64,000 bases of DNA from Megalobrama amblycephala. Lineage: Eukaryota > Chordata > Actinopteri > Cypriniformes > Xenocyprididae. This document shows, piece after piece, positions 1 to 11,595 of the stretch. The number at the start of each line of letters is the position of its first letter. Position 1 is the first letter of the stretch. Below the pieces are notes generated by a model. The model made no database searches. It was given only the letters and a program-made list of their open reading frames with translations, and was not told the origin of the DNA. The stretch is from positions 10,235,537-10,299,536 of the forward strand of contig NC_063049.1 in NCBI RefSeq assembly GCF_018812025.1. The letters are read 5' to 3'. Both the position numbers and the translations under genes were made by a program.

Positions 1-130
1 TAAGTAGTCCAAAGTCCCAAAAAAACACACAGACAAAACTCCACAAGCGAGGCGGCAGTAAACTCCAAAAATAAACAGTTCGGTAAGTATTCCAAAATCA
101 GTTGACAATCGGGAGCGAGCACAAAACGCT
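1..130 (-). repeat. Inverted fragment of a gypsy A-type LTR
   Basis: Read on the minus strand, this stretch matches the middle of the gypsy A LTR (about 385-509 in the 5' copy), including the segment with GCTCGCTCCCGACTG and GGAGTTTACTGCCGCCTC. It differs by more than the two LTRs of gypsy A differ from each other, roughly 10 percent by eye, so it comes from another copy. It runs off the window at its left and ends at the polypurine segment beginning about 130. Confidence 0.85.
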
Positions 131-155
131 GCCGACGGCTGGGGGGGGGGATTTA
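130..155 (+). other. Displaced polypurine tract segment before the 5' LTR
   Basis: These 26 bases, containing CGACGGCT and a run of ten G, are identical to the bases just before the 3' LTR (8830-8855). A polypurine tract belongs upstream of a 3' LTR, not a 5' LTR. Its presence here means the left LTR is preceded by internal-3' sequence, as in a tandem LTR-internal-LTR array or an aberrant reverse-transcription product. Confidence 0.85.
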
Positions 156-808
156 TGTAGCAATGCCACATAAGGGGCGATATTTATACTTATGTATGAT
201 TAACACGAATGCATGGTTGATCATTTATTTTAATTGTCACCCTGTGCTCTGTTCCGTTGCTCCAGTGTGTGTGTGTGAGATCCCATATGAACAAACTCTC
301 GCGAGATTTCGCGGCGCCCGCGCGGCCTACACATCACGTGATCATAACACGGAACTTTAAAGGTAGCCGGCTTACCGGCGTCTGCAGCGTTTGTGCTCGC
401 TCCCGACTGTCAAAGGTGGAATACTTACCGAACTGTTTTCTTGGAGTTTACTGCCGCCTCTCTTGTGGAGTTTTGTCTGGGTGTTTTTTGGGACTTTGGA
501 CTACTTACCAGTGAGGATTTTTAACAGTTTGGTGATCATGTTGGATCTGCTCTCAGACATTCATTCATTCATTCATGGACATTTTCCGGTGAGACTGATT
601 CAATATCATAAACTACAGTTGGACTTTCACTTTCACATACACTTTTTTTTAACATTTTTTCTGGATGTATTGTGGGTCATGAATTTTTCTAAATTGTATA
701 ATACACTTGGGTGATTGAAACAAATTTTTGTCTGTCTTTTTTTCATATTTTTTTCTGAAGAACGAGCGGTTCCCTCAATTTAGTGTACGCTCTAGTCGGA
801 GTGTTACA
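156..808 (+). repeat. 5' LTR of gypsy A
   Basis: The LTR starts TGTAGCAATGCC and ends GGAGTGTTACA, and is matched over its full length by 8856-9508. A GGAACTTTAAAGG stretch near 350 could be the core promoter. The tRNA-Ile primer site follows three bases after the end. Confidence 0.93.
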
Positions 809-811
809 TAG

Positions 812-832
812 TGGTGGCCCGTACGGGGATCG
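812..832 (+). other. Primer binding site, tRNA-Ile
   Basis: TGGTGGCCCGTACGGGGATC is the complement of the CCA-tailed 3' end (acceptor and T stem) of vertebrate tRNA-Ile(AAT) as I remember it. It lies three bases after the LTR, where minus-strand DNA synthesis is primed. Confidence 0.8.
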
Positions 833-1152
833 CTCTGTTTGTATTTTTTCTTTTTTCCTTTTGTGTGAATACATATATATTTGTAAATATGGAGGATACA
901 GATACTGCTACTCAGACTGCTATGATTAATGATAATGTACAGACACCTAATGTTACTGGTGAAAATATGGTGAATAATGCTGATAACTCTGGTGATACGC
1001 CTGAGGTAGATTTTACGGCAGGCCCATTTGTAACTCGACGCAATCCTACAGCAGAGTTAACATCTATGTTAAGTTCCTTGTATATCTCTGACCCTGATGA
1101 CCAAAGTGATGATGATGATGATGTAACATCAAGCTGTGTGTACAATGTCAAT

Positions 1153-2722
1153 TAGAGATGCTCCGATCAGCATTTTTGGGGCCGATCACCGATTACCGAT
1201 CACCAAGATCATGATCTGCCGATTGCCGATCACAGAATGGCAGGGGAATGGGAATCTTTTATCTATAATCTAGCAGAGTTTGCACCATTTGTAGAAATGA
1301 AACTAACTCTAAATTAACTGTATTGAGAAAAAAAACTGTAGAAATAGGCTAGTCAAGATCTTGAAGAACCACCAAGTGTTTATTTTAGAAAATGAGATAA
1401 CTTAAGGCTACTGTAGGCCATCTTTCCCAAATAAGGCAGAGTAACATAAAATTATTCCAAACAAAGAGGGGTTAGGCAGACCAACACAGATCAGATCAGC
1501 TTAATGGGATGTAGCCACTTAAAACACTGATTACATTTAATAATTGGCTCACGGGAAACAATGCTTTGAACATAAGCATTTCAAAAGTAACACTTTTAAC
1601 AAAAAATATTTAAAAATAATTACATAATAAACAATGAAATATAACTCGAAATGAAAAAAATACTAAACTTTAAAGTAATTTACTCTGCGTGCTATATCTC
1701 ACGCTTTGATGTTTGTCATAATAAAAACTGTTAGTTGGAACAAATGCTACAAAAAAAAATATTCATTATTACACCGAGTAGATCACAACAGGATTAAAAA
1801 ACTTTTTTTTTCAAAGAGCCAGAAACAACAAATGATGTTGCATGATGTTGCGTGAAACAACGTTTGCGTGTATCAGGCAGCAGCAGATGTCACCAGACTG
1901 TCGTGTGTGGGTGAAATATTGTCCTCAAGGACATGATTTTTGGAATATAACAATGCACAATCACAGTGACGCCAATTGTGTTAAGCGTTTACCTCATCTG
2001 AGAGAAATGTAGCAGCGCGTTGATCTGACAGTCTCTTCATAGGAAGATTACAAACGGCGAAAGCCAATTGATGACACACAACGATTCTCTGTTGTTATTT
2101 TGGTGGTTTGCTTCACGATGTGAGTACAGGACTCTTTTACTTCACTGCCCCTTGTTGGAAGACATTATTTTTATTGTTTCGTCTCCTGCTTCTTGAATCT
2201 CGCGCCGCCTAAGCTGACTGGAATGCTTTTGGTTGTCATGACAATGACGTAGTTCAGGGCGGCTATATTTCGCGTTCATTTACACTAAACCAGAACGGTA
2301 TCAGACTTGCCTTTGATACTAGGGGCTGAGGTAGGTCAGATTCGATGTATTTTAGGTCTTCTTTAATGCGGCGTTGTGTCTTCACACTTAATTCTGAGCA
2401 GGTACAGACCCGCTTCAGAACAGTCATAAATCGGCTGTGTAAAGGCATCTTAAGATGCCTAATCATGTTAGTGGTGTTAAAATGACGTTGCTTGCTTCCA
2501 CCTCGAGGGATTTCATCATGACATACATTGCAAACGGCTGACAAGCTCCGCTCTGCTGTTGTGTACCTGTGCGCTGTGCATGCACGTGTGAAAAAGTCGC
2601 GCGAGTAATTTACGTCACGTGATCGGCTTTTTTGATCGCCGCTTTTGGGGTTCGCCGATCAAGCTATTTTTAGCCAATATCGGCCGATCATGATCGGTGG
2701 CCGATCAATCGGAGCATCACTA
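1153..2722 (-). mobile_element. Non-autonomous hAT transposon in gag
   Basis: The element is bounded by an exact 8-bp target duplication ATGTCAAT (1145-1152 and 2723-2730), the hAT signature. Its ends are inverted: TAGAGATGCTCCGAT on the left and ATCGGAGCATCACTA on the right, with further GATCGGC-rich subterminal repeats on both sides. At 1.57 kb, with only a short transposase piece on the minus strand, it is an internally deleted copy. Removing it and one target copy leaves gag in frame. Confidence 0.93.
2263..2544 (-). pseudogene. BED zinc-finger exon of hAT transposase
   Basis: The 93-residue frame contains CNVCHDEIPRGG followed by NTTNMIRHLKMPLH, the C-x2-C...H-x4-H pattern of a BED zinc finger found at the N terminus of many hAT transposases, where it binds the element's ends. 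No catalytic core or dimerisation domain follows. It is a leftover of the autonomous parent and not an active transposase. Confidence 0.75.
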
Positions 2723-3409
2723 ATGTCAATGTAATACCAACAATGCAGGCAGATATTGAGAAGTTAAAGGTGGATTTATTGGCCCTTAACACAAAAGTGC
2801 AGGCTGGGGAATGCGATTTCAAACAGTCTATTGAAAGTGCTTTAAATAGAGAGGCCAATTTTCGGCAGGCAGTGGACGCTAGCTTGGCGGAGCTGGAAGA
2901 ATATTTCCAGAAGAGTCTGGAGAAGTTGGAGAGGGCCGTTACAGACTGCTTTCTGCGGAGAGAAGCAAAATGGGAGAGTCGTATGAAAAAGCTGAGACTC
3001 ACAAGTACCCCTTCTCTGTCCCACCTACGAGCATACACTCCAGCTACCTCCTTTTCTTCTTTTACTGCCCCTAGAACCCCAATACCTGCTGCCAGAACTA
3101 AAACACCCACGTCTAAAACTGTCAATGTTACATATGATGTACCCCCTGTTAACACCCCACTAACCACTGTGCTTAATCCTCCAGCTGTTCAAAGTGCCAC
3201 GTCCTTCTGTGCGCAGCCTCCAATCAGACTGGAGTTTCCCACCTTTGGTGATGCGTGTGAGACGGCGGATGTGCTCACCTTCATCGAACAGTGCGAGAAT
3301 TACTTGGAAATCAGGCCACTGCCCAGTCCAGAGCTCATCGGAACCCTGAGCACGGTGCTGCGTGGGCCGGCTTTGAGCTGGTGGAAAGCGGAAAAGAGGA
3401 AGATAACCG

Positions 3410-4021
3410 TGTAGCATATGCACACGTATCAGGATAATCAATACACTTTGGAATGTTCAGAATGCTTTTAGCATGCTGGACTGGTTTGTAAAACCTCATC
3501 TCGGCTCCGACCGGTCTGCCAAAGATGAGCCCACTTGACACCTTTGTTACCCTCTGAGGTAAAACAGGAGGCCCAATTTCCTTGCTCTTAGGACATCAAA
3601 GGGGTCCCTCATGTGGACTACGGGCCAGATCCACATTCCAACACCCAACACACACACACAGACACATACAAAAACCCACAAACATACATTATTGACTGTA
3701 TATGTGTATATATCGATCGTTTTATGCTTTGATGCTATAATAGTAATTTATTCTCGTGGCCAGAGAATAACTCCGTTCATAATATTCTATGAGAAGCAAC
3801 GGTTTGCTGGACGAGCTGGTAGTTTCTCTAAATAATTATTGAACCTGAACTAATCATATATGTAATTAATTATAATTCGTTGTAATTAATTGACCATATA
3901 TGTTTAATTCCCCCTTGGGTCGGTATGTGCATAATAATTATTCATAAAGCTTTATGAATTATTATATTCATATTCCACCCATAAATTAATTAATAACTGT
4001 ACGAACCACTACATCGTTACA
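3410..4021 (+). mobile_element. Family X repeat, copy 1 (internally deleted)
   Basis: The copy begins TGTAGCATATGCACACG and ends ATCGTTACA, with ACCG on both sides (3406-3409, 4022-4025; AACCG if the final A is counted as target). It matches the reverse complement of both ends of copy 4 but lacks most of the middle. TG...CA ends and a 4-5 bp target duplication suggest a solo LTR. Orientation is set arbitrarily by the TGTAGCATATG end. Confidence 0.75.
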
Positions 4022-4400
4022 ACCGATTGGCGGTCTTTTAAGAAGGCATTCATGGCTGCGTTTCTACCAGAGGACTACCTCACGGAGGTCGAGGACAAAC
4101 TGAGGTCGATGGTGCAGCAGCCGAAACAACGCCTAAGAGACTTCGCCTACGACTATCGGGCCCTCTGCTTGAAGTGGAAACCTGATATTTCCGAGGACGA
4201 GGTGGTGAGTCGCATCCTTAATAACATCAACCCCAGGGTGGCTGGCTGCCTACGAGGGACTGTGAAGACAGTAGAACAGTTGGTAAAAGTGGGGTCAAAG
4301 GTGGAGAAGGATTGTTTAGGGGCGAAGGACTACTGGCAGAAGTTGGCAGTCAAAATACAAAAGAGAGGGCAGATAAGAGACCATCTGAAAGAAATACCTC

Positions 4401-5754
4401 TGTAACGATTTGTACAGTTATTAATCAATTTATGGGTGGAATATGAATATAATAATTCATAAAGTTTTATGAATAATTATTATGCACATACCGACCCAAG
4501 GGGGAATTAACCATATATGGTGAATTAATTACAACGAATTATAATCAATCACATATATGATTAGTTCTGGTTTAATAATTATGTAGAAAACTATCGGTCC
4601 GTCCAGCAAACCGGTAAGTTATCCACAGACTATTACGACAGAAATATTATCCTCTGGCCACGAGGATAAATTCCTATAATAGCATCCAAACGTAAAGCAA
4701 GGATATAGGATCGAAACGTTAAAGTGACCTGGCTTTGTTGAAATGAGCAAAAAGAACAATCGAGCATGAATAATGTATTTAATATATGCAAACTACGACT
4801 ACAGAGGTTATACGTCTAAAATATATACAGAAGGTATACACATATATATACACAAGAGTGAAAATGAAGAAAAGACAGGAAAAGAAAGATGATCAAAGAA
4901 TGGCAAATTACACAGTTAAACCTTTTTGAGAAAGCCAGCACAGAAATCAGTTTAAACAAATTTCAGAGGAATTATAATACTTGCTTATTGGTTCAAGTCC
5001 GTGTAGCAGTTTCAATGCGCCTGGCTTGGTTGGTCCTTTCCGAGAGGGTTTCTCCGGCGGGGTTTTCAAACGAGGTTTAACTGACATGTAAGATGCCAGA
5101 GGACAAAGAAGAGAGAGAGAGAGTCCAAGGAGATGGTCGTCCCGGAAGGAGAGCGCGTGATGGCAGCGCTGTCGCCTGAGGCAGTTCAGGGCAGTCGAGA
5201 GACAATCGGGAGACAAAGGAGAAGGTGTGTGTCGTTGTTTTTATGGAAACCCAAGCTAACACACCTCCTGACTTGTAGCGGCCAATAGATGCGCAGCACT
5301 ATTTGGCGGGCAAAGTTCCTTTGTTTGGTCTCCTAGCTGAATTTGCATACTTAATGACTATCAGATCGGATTTTTGAGATGGCGTACTTTCTTCACAATA
5401 TCATTAAACACATAGAAAAATGCATTTGTCAGCTATGTGACATATCTCAGTGAATAGCTCAAGTCCGGAGCTTTACGGAGAGATCAAACTTGATAGATCA
5501 GAAAGGAAAATAAAAGAAGTTATGGTTTACAGACAAACTTCCCTCATTAAAATGCACACTAGCACAAATATACTCATTTAAACACTAGGAAACATGCATA
5601 CACTCGAGATACATGATGGGTACATACATGGTTGTGACTTGGCATAGTTACATTTTACATATATAGTCAATAATGTATGTTTGTGGGTTTTTGTATGTGT
5701 CTGTGTGTGTGTGTTGGGTGTTGGAATGTGGATCTGGCCCGTAGTCCACATGAG
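4401..5754 (-). mobile_element. Family X repeat, copy 2 (one end lost)
   Basis: On the plus strand it starts TGTAACGATTTGTACAG, directly after the gag reading frame, and runs through the CCTCTGGCCACGAGG block to GTAGTCCACATGAG, where it stops short of the terminus seen in copies 1, 3 and 4. Gypsy protease sequence begins right after. The missing terminus and the missing gag-protease sequence point to one deletion spanning the junction. Confidence 0.75.
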
Positions 5755-5755
5755 T

Positions 5756-7567
5756 CCTACAGACCCTCCCCAAAAGTTCATAATGGCAGATGGCAAGGTT
5801 CATCAAGCAGTAGACCAGAGGAACATAATCTACAGGTGGCATAATAAGGTATGTCAACTGAATACCTTTATAATGAAAGATGCTCACATAGCATTTCCTC
5901 TGTTGGCTGGACTGGACTTTTTGAGGGCTGCAGGTGCCATTCTGGAGCTGGCTCATAATAGATATGGTCTGGAGACAGAAGGAGGTTACAGATATTACCC
6001 TTTCTACCACACCCAGATGAATCCGGGGTTAGCTACCATGTCTGATGGTCAAACTAGGCTCCACACTGCCACCGTAAGTTTATATTACGCCTTACCTCCA
6101 ACCTGGGAAACGCCATTCATTTCCCCTCTGCCTCTAGATGTTCCAAGCTGGGACTCAGACAACCAAGAGGAGCTGCTGAAGCTAATGGCTGCCTGGCCAC
6201 GTGCTACCTCGAACATCCTGGGGAAGACAGATGTGGAAAAACACAAAATCATTTTGACGGATGAAGTACCCATTAAATCACGTGCTTACCGTGTTTCCCC
6301 TTTTAAGAAAAAGATCATTGAAGAGCACGTGGACCAGATGCTCAAGGACCATATCATCGAGCCCTCCTTTTCCCCTTGGGCATCGCCTGACGTCCTGGTT
6401 CCTAAACCAGATGGAACATATTGATTTTGCGTTGATTACAGGAAGCTTAACAGTAAGACAGTACCAGTTGCTTATCCCATGCCTCTTGTACACAATATCC
6501 TGGAGTCCATGGAAGGAGCTGCGTGGTTCAGCACCCTGGATCTCCAGTCTGGCTATTGGCAGGTGGAGATGGAGGAGAGCAGCAAAGACAAGACGGCCTT
6601 CATTACCACCAAAGGGTTATACCAATTCCGGTCTATGCCATTTGGCCTCAGAAACTCTGCAGCCACCTTTCAAAGACTGATGGAGAAGGTGTTGGCAGAG
6701 CTCAGAGGGCAGTTTTGTTTTGTGTATATTGACGATATAATTGTCTTCTCCCGATCCTTACAAGAACACATATCTCATTTAAACATGATATTCCATAGAC
6801 TCACCCAGGCCAATCTTACGCTCAATATGAAGAAGTGCCATTTCTTCAAAAGACAGCTAAAGTTCCTGGGCCATATTGTCTCCGACAAGGGAGTTGAGGT
6901 CGACGCTGAAAAAAACAAAGCTGTCGTTCAGTATCCTCCACCCAGAGACCTAAAGGCACTCCAACGTTTTCTCGGTTTGGCTGGTTGGTATCACAAGTTC
7001 ATACCTCACTTCGCAGACATCACAGCTCCCCTCAACAATCTGAAAAAGAAAGATGTCCAGTGGCAGTGGACCCCAGAGTGTCAGGCCAGCTTTGAGAACA
7101 TCAAAACCTTACTTCAAAGTCCACCTGTCCTAATCCAACCAGACCTCAACCAGCCGTTCCAGGTCCATACGGATGCCAGCAATGTGGGCTTGGGTGCCAT
7201 CCTCTGCCAGCAAACACCTGAAGGAGAGAGAGTAATTGCGTATGCATCACGAACACTTCACGGAGCAGAACTTAATTACTCAACATCTGAAAAGGAGTGT
7301 TTGGCAGTGGTTTGGGCGGTGGAAAAATGGAGACATTATCTGGAGGGAAAACGCTTTGATGTATTTACAGACCATGCAGCTTTGGCCTGGGTATTTAACA
7401 GCCCCAAGACCAACTCCCGTCTGACTCGTTGGACCCTCAGGTTGCAGCAGTTCGACTTCCAAGTCCACCATCGGAAGGGCTACTTAAACCAGGGACCTGA
7501 CGCACTCTCGAGCCCCTGGGAATGTAAAGGAAGAAGAGGCACCATGTTTGGCAGTAACAACAGCTAA
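5756..7567 (+). pseudogene. pol: gypsy A pol: protease end, reverse transcriptase, RNase H
   Basis: The frame opens inside the protease after its lost catalytic DTG; the LLAGLDFLRAAGA end motif is present. RT follows, with LVPKPDGTY, then an in-frame TGA at 6422-6424, then [35 protein letters not shown] and the catalytic YIDDIIVF. RNase H shows [30 protein letters not shown] and GPDALS, so its acidic residues are present. A frameshift near 7548 separates it from the integrase. Order and motifs are typical of Ty3/gypsy. The single TGA could be a recent Trp-to-stop change. Confidence 0.92.
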
Positions 7568-8873
7568 GCATTCTTCAGACATTCCACACTCACTGGCTGA
7601 AATAGCGCAGGCCCAGGAGAGCGACGAAACAGTCTGCCGTCTGAAAGCAGAACCTAAAACCAGGAAGGTTAAAGACCAGCAAATTACCTTTGAAGAACAT
7701 CAGGGGGTATTATATCAGCAAGTTCCAATGAAAAACGGGAGCAAATTCCAGATGGTTGTCCCTCAAGCCTTGATACCTGGATTTCTGCATTACTTCCACG
7801 ACAATCCATTGGGTGGACACCTGGGAAGACTAAAAACCTTGCTGCGGCTCCTGGAGGTGGCTTGGTGGCCATCAGTGCGTGCAGACGTCTGGAATTACGT
7901 CAAGGGATGTGAAACCTGCCAAAAATATAAACATGATAATACAAAACCCAGTGGTCTGCTGCAAACAACACAAGTAACAGAGCCTGGTCAAATTATGGGA
8001 GTGGACCTTATGGGACCATTCCCATGCAGCAAGAAACGCAACACCTACCTGCTAGTAATGGTGGATTACTACTCTAAATGGGTAGAATTGTTCCCCCTGC
8101 ACGACAGTAAAACACAAAAAATTGTGAGAATACTCAGAGAGGAGATTTTCACCAGATGGGGGGTCCCGAAGTATCTTGTGTCTGACCGGGGTTCTCAATT
8201 TACATCCAAAGTACTCTCTGAATTGTGCAACACTTGGGGAAGCATCCAGAAACTCACCATGAGTTATCACCCACAAACAAACTTGACAGAGAGAATCAAC
8301 AAGACATTAAAAACAATGATAGCATCATATGTGGGGCAATATCATCAGTTGTGGGACCACTGGTTACCTGAGTTTCGCTTTTCTATCAACTCAGCCTATC
8401 AAGAGACCACTGGCAAAACCCCGGCTGAGCTGATGCTGGGCCGTCGACTTCAGGGACCCCTAGAAAGACTCATCCATAAAGCCCCTGCACCAAATCAAAC
8501 ATCGTATAATCTCGTTGAAAGACAATCTATGATGGCAGAGGAGGTAAAACGCAGAGTGGAAGTGCAAAAGGCCAGACAAGCGAGGTATTATAATTACCGG
8601 AGGAAAGATGCGCAGTTTCAACCGGGTGACCTCGTCTGGATAAGAACGCATCCCCTCTCGTCAGCCACCAACAAATACTCTGCCAAGCTAGCGCCCAAGT
8701 GGGAGGGTCCAGCAAAAATAATAAAGAAAATGGGGCCAATAAATTACACCGTTTGTTGGGGCAACCCACCTAAATCAGATAATATTAATGTGGTAAACCT
8801 GAAACGCTGGTATGGTCGCTCTCCTCTGATGCCGACGGCTGGGGGGGGGGATTTATGTAGCAATGCCACATAA
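7548..8873 (+). pseudogene. int: gypsy A integrase
   Basis: This frame, +1 relative to RT, encodes the H-H-C-C zinc domain (GGHLGRLKTLL then GCETCQKYK) and the DDE core: GVDLMGPF, VSDRGSQF and NLTERINKTLK. A C-terminal domain with PGDLVWIRTHP and APKWEGPAKI follows. The integrase would insert element DNA into the genome. The reading frame ends inside the 3' LTR, which overlaps the last codons. The core appears undamaged, but the frameshift disconnects it from the polyprotein. Confidence 0.9.
8841..8855 (+). other. Polypurine tract of gypsy A
   Basis: A run of ten G followed by ATTTA lies immediately before the 3' LTR. This is where plus-strand DNA synthesis would start. The same tract also appears before the 5' LTR at 141-155. 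Confidence 0.75.
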
Positions 8874-9508
8874 GGGGCGATATTTATACTTATGTATGAT
8901 TAACACAAATGCATGGTTGATAATTTATTTTAATTGTCACCCTGTGCTCTGTTCCGTTGCTCCGGTGTATGTGTGTGAGATCCCATATGAACAAACTCTC
9001 GCGAGATTTCGCGGCGCCCGCGCAGCCTACACATCACGTGATCATAACACGGAACTTTAAAGGTAGCCGGCTTACCGGCGTCTGCAGCATTTGTGCTCGC
9101 TCCCGACTGTCAAAGGTGGAATACTTACCGAACTGTTTTCTTGGAGTTTACTGCCGCCTCTCTTGTGGAGTTTTGTCTGGGTGTTTTTTGGGACTTTGGA
9201 CTACTTACCAGTGAGGATTTTTAACAGTTTGGTGATCACGTTGGATCTGCTCTCGGACATTCATTCATTCATTCATGGACATTTTCCGGTGAGACTGATT
9301 CAATATCATATACTACAGTTGGACTTTCACTTTCACATACACTTTTTTTTTTACATTTTTTCTGGATGTATTGTGGGTCATGAATTTTTCTAAATTGTAT
9401 AATACACTTGGGTGATTGAAACAAATTTTTGTCTGTCTTTTTTCATATTTTTTCCTGAGGAACGAGCGGTTCCCTCAATTTAGTGTACGCTCTAGTCGGA
9501 GTGTTACA
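8856..9508 (+). repeat. 3' LTR of gypsy A
   Basis: This is a 653-bp copy of 156-808 with the same TGTAGCAATGCC start and GTGTTACA end. Visible differences include single substitutions near 8908, 8922 and 8965 and length changes in T runs. Confidence 0.93.
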
Positions 9509-9864
9509 ACATTAGCCTTTGCAATAACGATTACGCCAATGTGTTGATTTGCATAATCTCGCATGTAATACATTGTTGTTTAGTGTGCGTAGCAATTTGC
9601 TTCCAGGAAAAAGAGTGCACGCCCGCTGGCGTGACGCAAATATAAGGGACACACCTGCTGGCCACTAGCACTCGCACTGCTAGCATAATCTCGCGTGTAA
9701 TACGTTCACCAGCCATGGATCAGCGTCGTGCACTTGTTGCTGCTGCATTGGAAGAACTTATGTGAAGCAGTGATGAAGAAAATGTGGATTATCCGGAGGA
9801 GAGTGCTGTATCTAGCGTCTTGATTGCAGTCTTGGTCATTAGCTGCTGGTGTAAATGTTCAATA

Positions 9865-10210
9865 AAGGTAACAATAGAGTGGGTGTGATGGTAAATTGCT
9901 TTGTATAAATGATCCTTTGCGTTTGAATAGAAAAATTGTAAACTGATGTAAATCTGCCATCAGGGCAACAACAGGGTGGGTATGGCTTTATATTGCTGTA
10001 TGTAAATGATCCTTGGAATTTGAATATAAAATGTACGATTGTGTAAATGTGCCATCAGGGCAACAACAGGGTGGGTATGGCTTTATATTGCTGTATGTAA
10101 ATGATCCTTGGAATTTGAATAGAAAAATGTAAGATTGTGTAAATGTGCCATCAGGGCAACATCAGGGTGGCTATGGCTGTATATTGCTGTATGTAAATGA
10201 TCCTTGGACT
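9865..10210. repeat. 95-96 bp minisatellite
   Basis: GCCATCAGGGCAAC recurs at 9956, 10051 and 10147, each followed by CAGGGTGG and TATTGCTGTATGTAAATGATCC. About 3.5 units are present and the first is the most diverged. Confidence 0.85.
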
Positions 10211-10799
10211 GCATTTTTCTAAACTTTTAAGAGGAAAAAAATATACCAGATATAGTATATAAATTGTGCTTTGTCATATTGGAATGATAAAATGTATGGA
10301 AATGATCAAATAGACTTCTTATACTTCACAGTAAAAGGTGGTTACCAAGTGTCCCTTTGGCATCTCCAAGTGGCCTTTTTGGAAAGGTGCCTAGACATGC
10401 ACTGAAATAAATGGTTGTAAAAAAATCATTTTTGCTTGTATCACCTTCAAATTTTAAACATATATTGATTAGACATATGGCTTTAGTTTGCTTATGTTTC
10501 CAGGCCCCTATGTATCTGCCTTTTGTATTTTTCATTTCCATAAACAATTATTATGAAAAAAAAAAATATCCATTGTGTTTGAGTTTTTTTTTATCTCTCT
10601 ATTAGTAATTGCTAGAGTAATTTCAAATGATACCTTGGTTTTGTGTGTAGTCCGGAGGACTTGTTAGCAGCAACCATTTTATTTTGGGTATGTAATTTTT
10701 CACTACCTGGCCAAAAGTGGGGGTGACTGGTAAGGGGTTTAAAAAAAAAGGTGTGGGTGGATATTTATCACTATAGGGTGGTTGTGTACACACACTGCC

Positions 10800-10843
10800 A
10801 ACACACATGCAAAAGTGAATTTTGCATAATAGGTCCCCTTTAA
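10800..10843. repeat. Single terminus of a TTAA-type transposon
   Basis: On the minus strand this reads TTAAAGGGGACCTATTATGC, the kind of end common to fish non-autonomous elements with TTAA targets. I do not see its partner end, so the copy is truncated. Confidence 0.35.
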
Positions 10844-11554
10844 GACATAAACTGTGTTGAATACTCTCCAAGCCGGTCACTGTGACATATTTTTGTGTGT
10901 ATTTGTTTAGACGTGCATGAAGGCTAAAGTATAATTTGCTTGTCTAGTTGCGGTCTGTTTCGGAGTGCACACACAGAAAGCGTTGATGTTGGAAACAGCC
11001 TCTCTTGCACCGATTATTGTGCTTTCAATAGCTCTTTTTATTATCAAACACTTCTCACAATTTAGCAACAGTAGAAACTGCATTTTACATGAATCATTGA
11101 TTGTGCTGATTCTGACATTAAGTTTGGGTTTTAGGGAGAAATGACAGCGCATTGGTTGCGCTAGACGGAATTCGGCTAGTTTTTAATAGTTTTACTTCAA
11201 ATATATTTTTGTAACCCTTGGAAGCCAAAATCAGATTATCACAGGCCTAAAGTGTAACTAGATGTTTTAATGTTTAGTTCTGTCCTTCATCGTCTCTAAT
11301 TAAGCAGGGGCTTTCGTGTTGTGCGTGCTGTAGCTCTGCGTGAGAGATCTCTCTTCTGGATTGCGAATAGCAAAGATGCATCACAGACAAATGGTTTAAT
11401 ATTATCACATATAGAAACAGCTGACATGATAGAATTTTATTACTGTCTATATAGCAATAGTAAATAGTACATGTATTTTCTTAATTTCTCTAGTACTGAC
11501 AGCAGAACTGGTAACGTTGGAGCTTATCAATACTGCAGTCTTTCATAATTTAGC

Positions 11555-11595
11555 CCCAGGGCCCGTTTAATACCAGGTTTCGGTACCCATCCCTA
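11555..11595. repeat. Single hAT-like terminus
   Basis: On the minus strand the end reads TAGGGATGGGTACCGAAACC, which resembles hAT termini of fish genomes. No matching left end or 8-bp duplication was found. Confidence 0.3.

Larger units (their letters stand above)
889..4400 (+). pseudogene. gag: gypsy A gag, split by three insertions
   Basis: Gag would form the particle shell. The first part (889-1152) opens with ATG, is acidic (a run of Asp near codon 80) and hits a stop supplied by the hAT insertion. Reading resumes in the same frame after the duplicated target (2731-3409), with a predicted coiled coil and a capsid-like end (LTFIEQCENYLEIR, GPALSWWK). Family X copy 1 interrupts it, and it continues at 4026-4400 with the rest of a retrotransposon-gag domain ([29 protein letters not shown]). 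It then ends at family X copy 2. The zinc knuckle expected after this is missing. Confidence 0.85.
156..9508 (+). mobile_element. Ty3/gypsy LTR retrotransposon, gypsy A, interrupted and decayed
   Basis: Two 653-bp TG...CA LTRs (156-808, 8856-9508) flank a primer site, a gag-like region, pol in Ty3 order (protease, RT, RNase H, integrase) and a G-rich polypurine tract. By eye the LTRs differ at about a dozen positions (near 2 percent), so the insertion is fairly recent. The internal region carries a hAT insertion, two family X copies, a loss of the gag end and protease start, one in-frame stop and one frameshift. It is therefore not autonomous. No target duplication can be assigned because the left flank is rearranged. 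Confidence 0.93.

Noticed and set aside
163..714. Overlapping frames in the gypsy A LTR, repeated at 8863-9393
   Set aside because: They lie in an LTR and resemble no protein; the repetition follows from the two LTRs.
9865..10210. CRISPR-like regular repeats
   Set aside because: Units are 95-96 bp and contiguous with no unique spacers, in a vertebrate-type sequence; it is a minisatellite.
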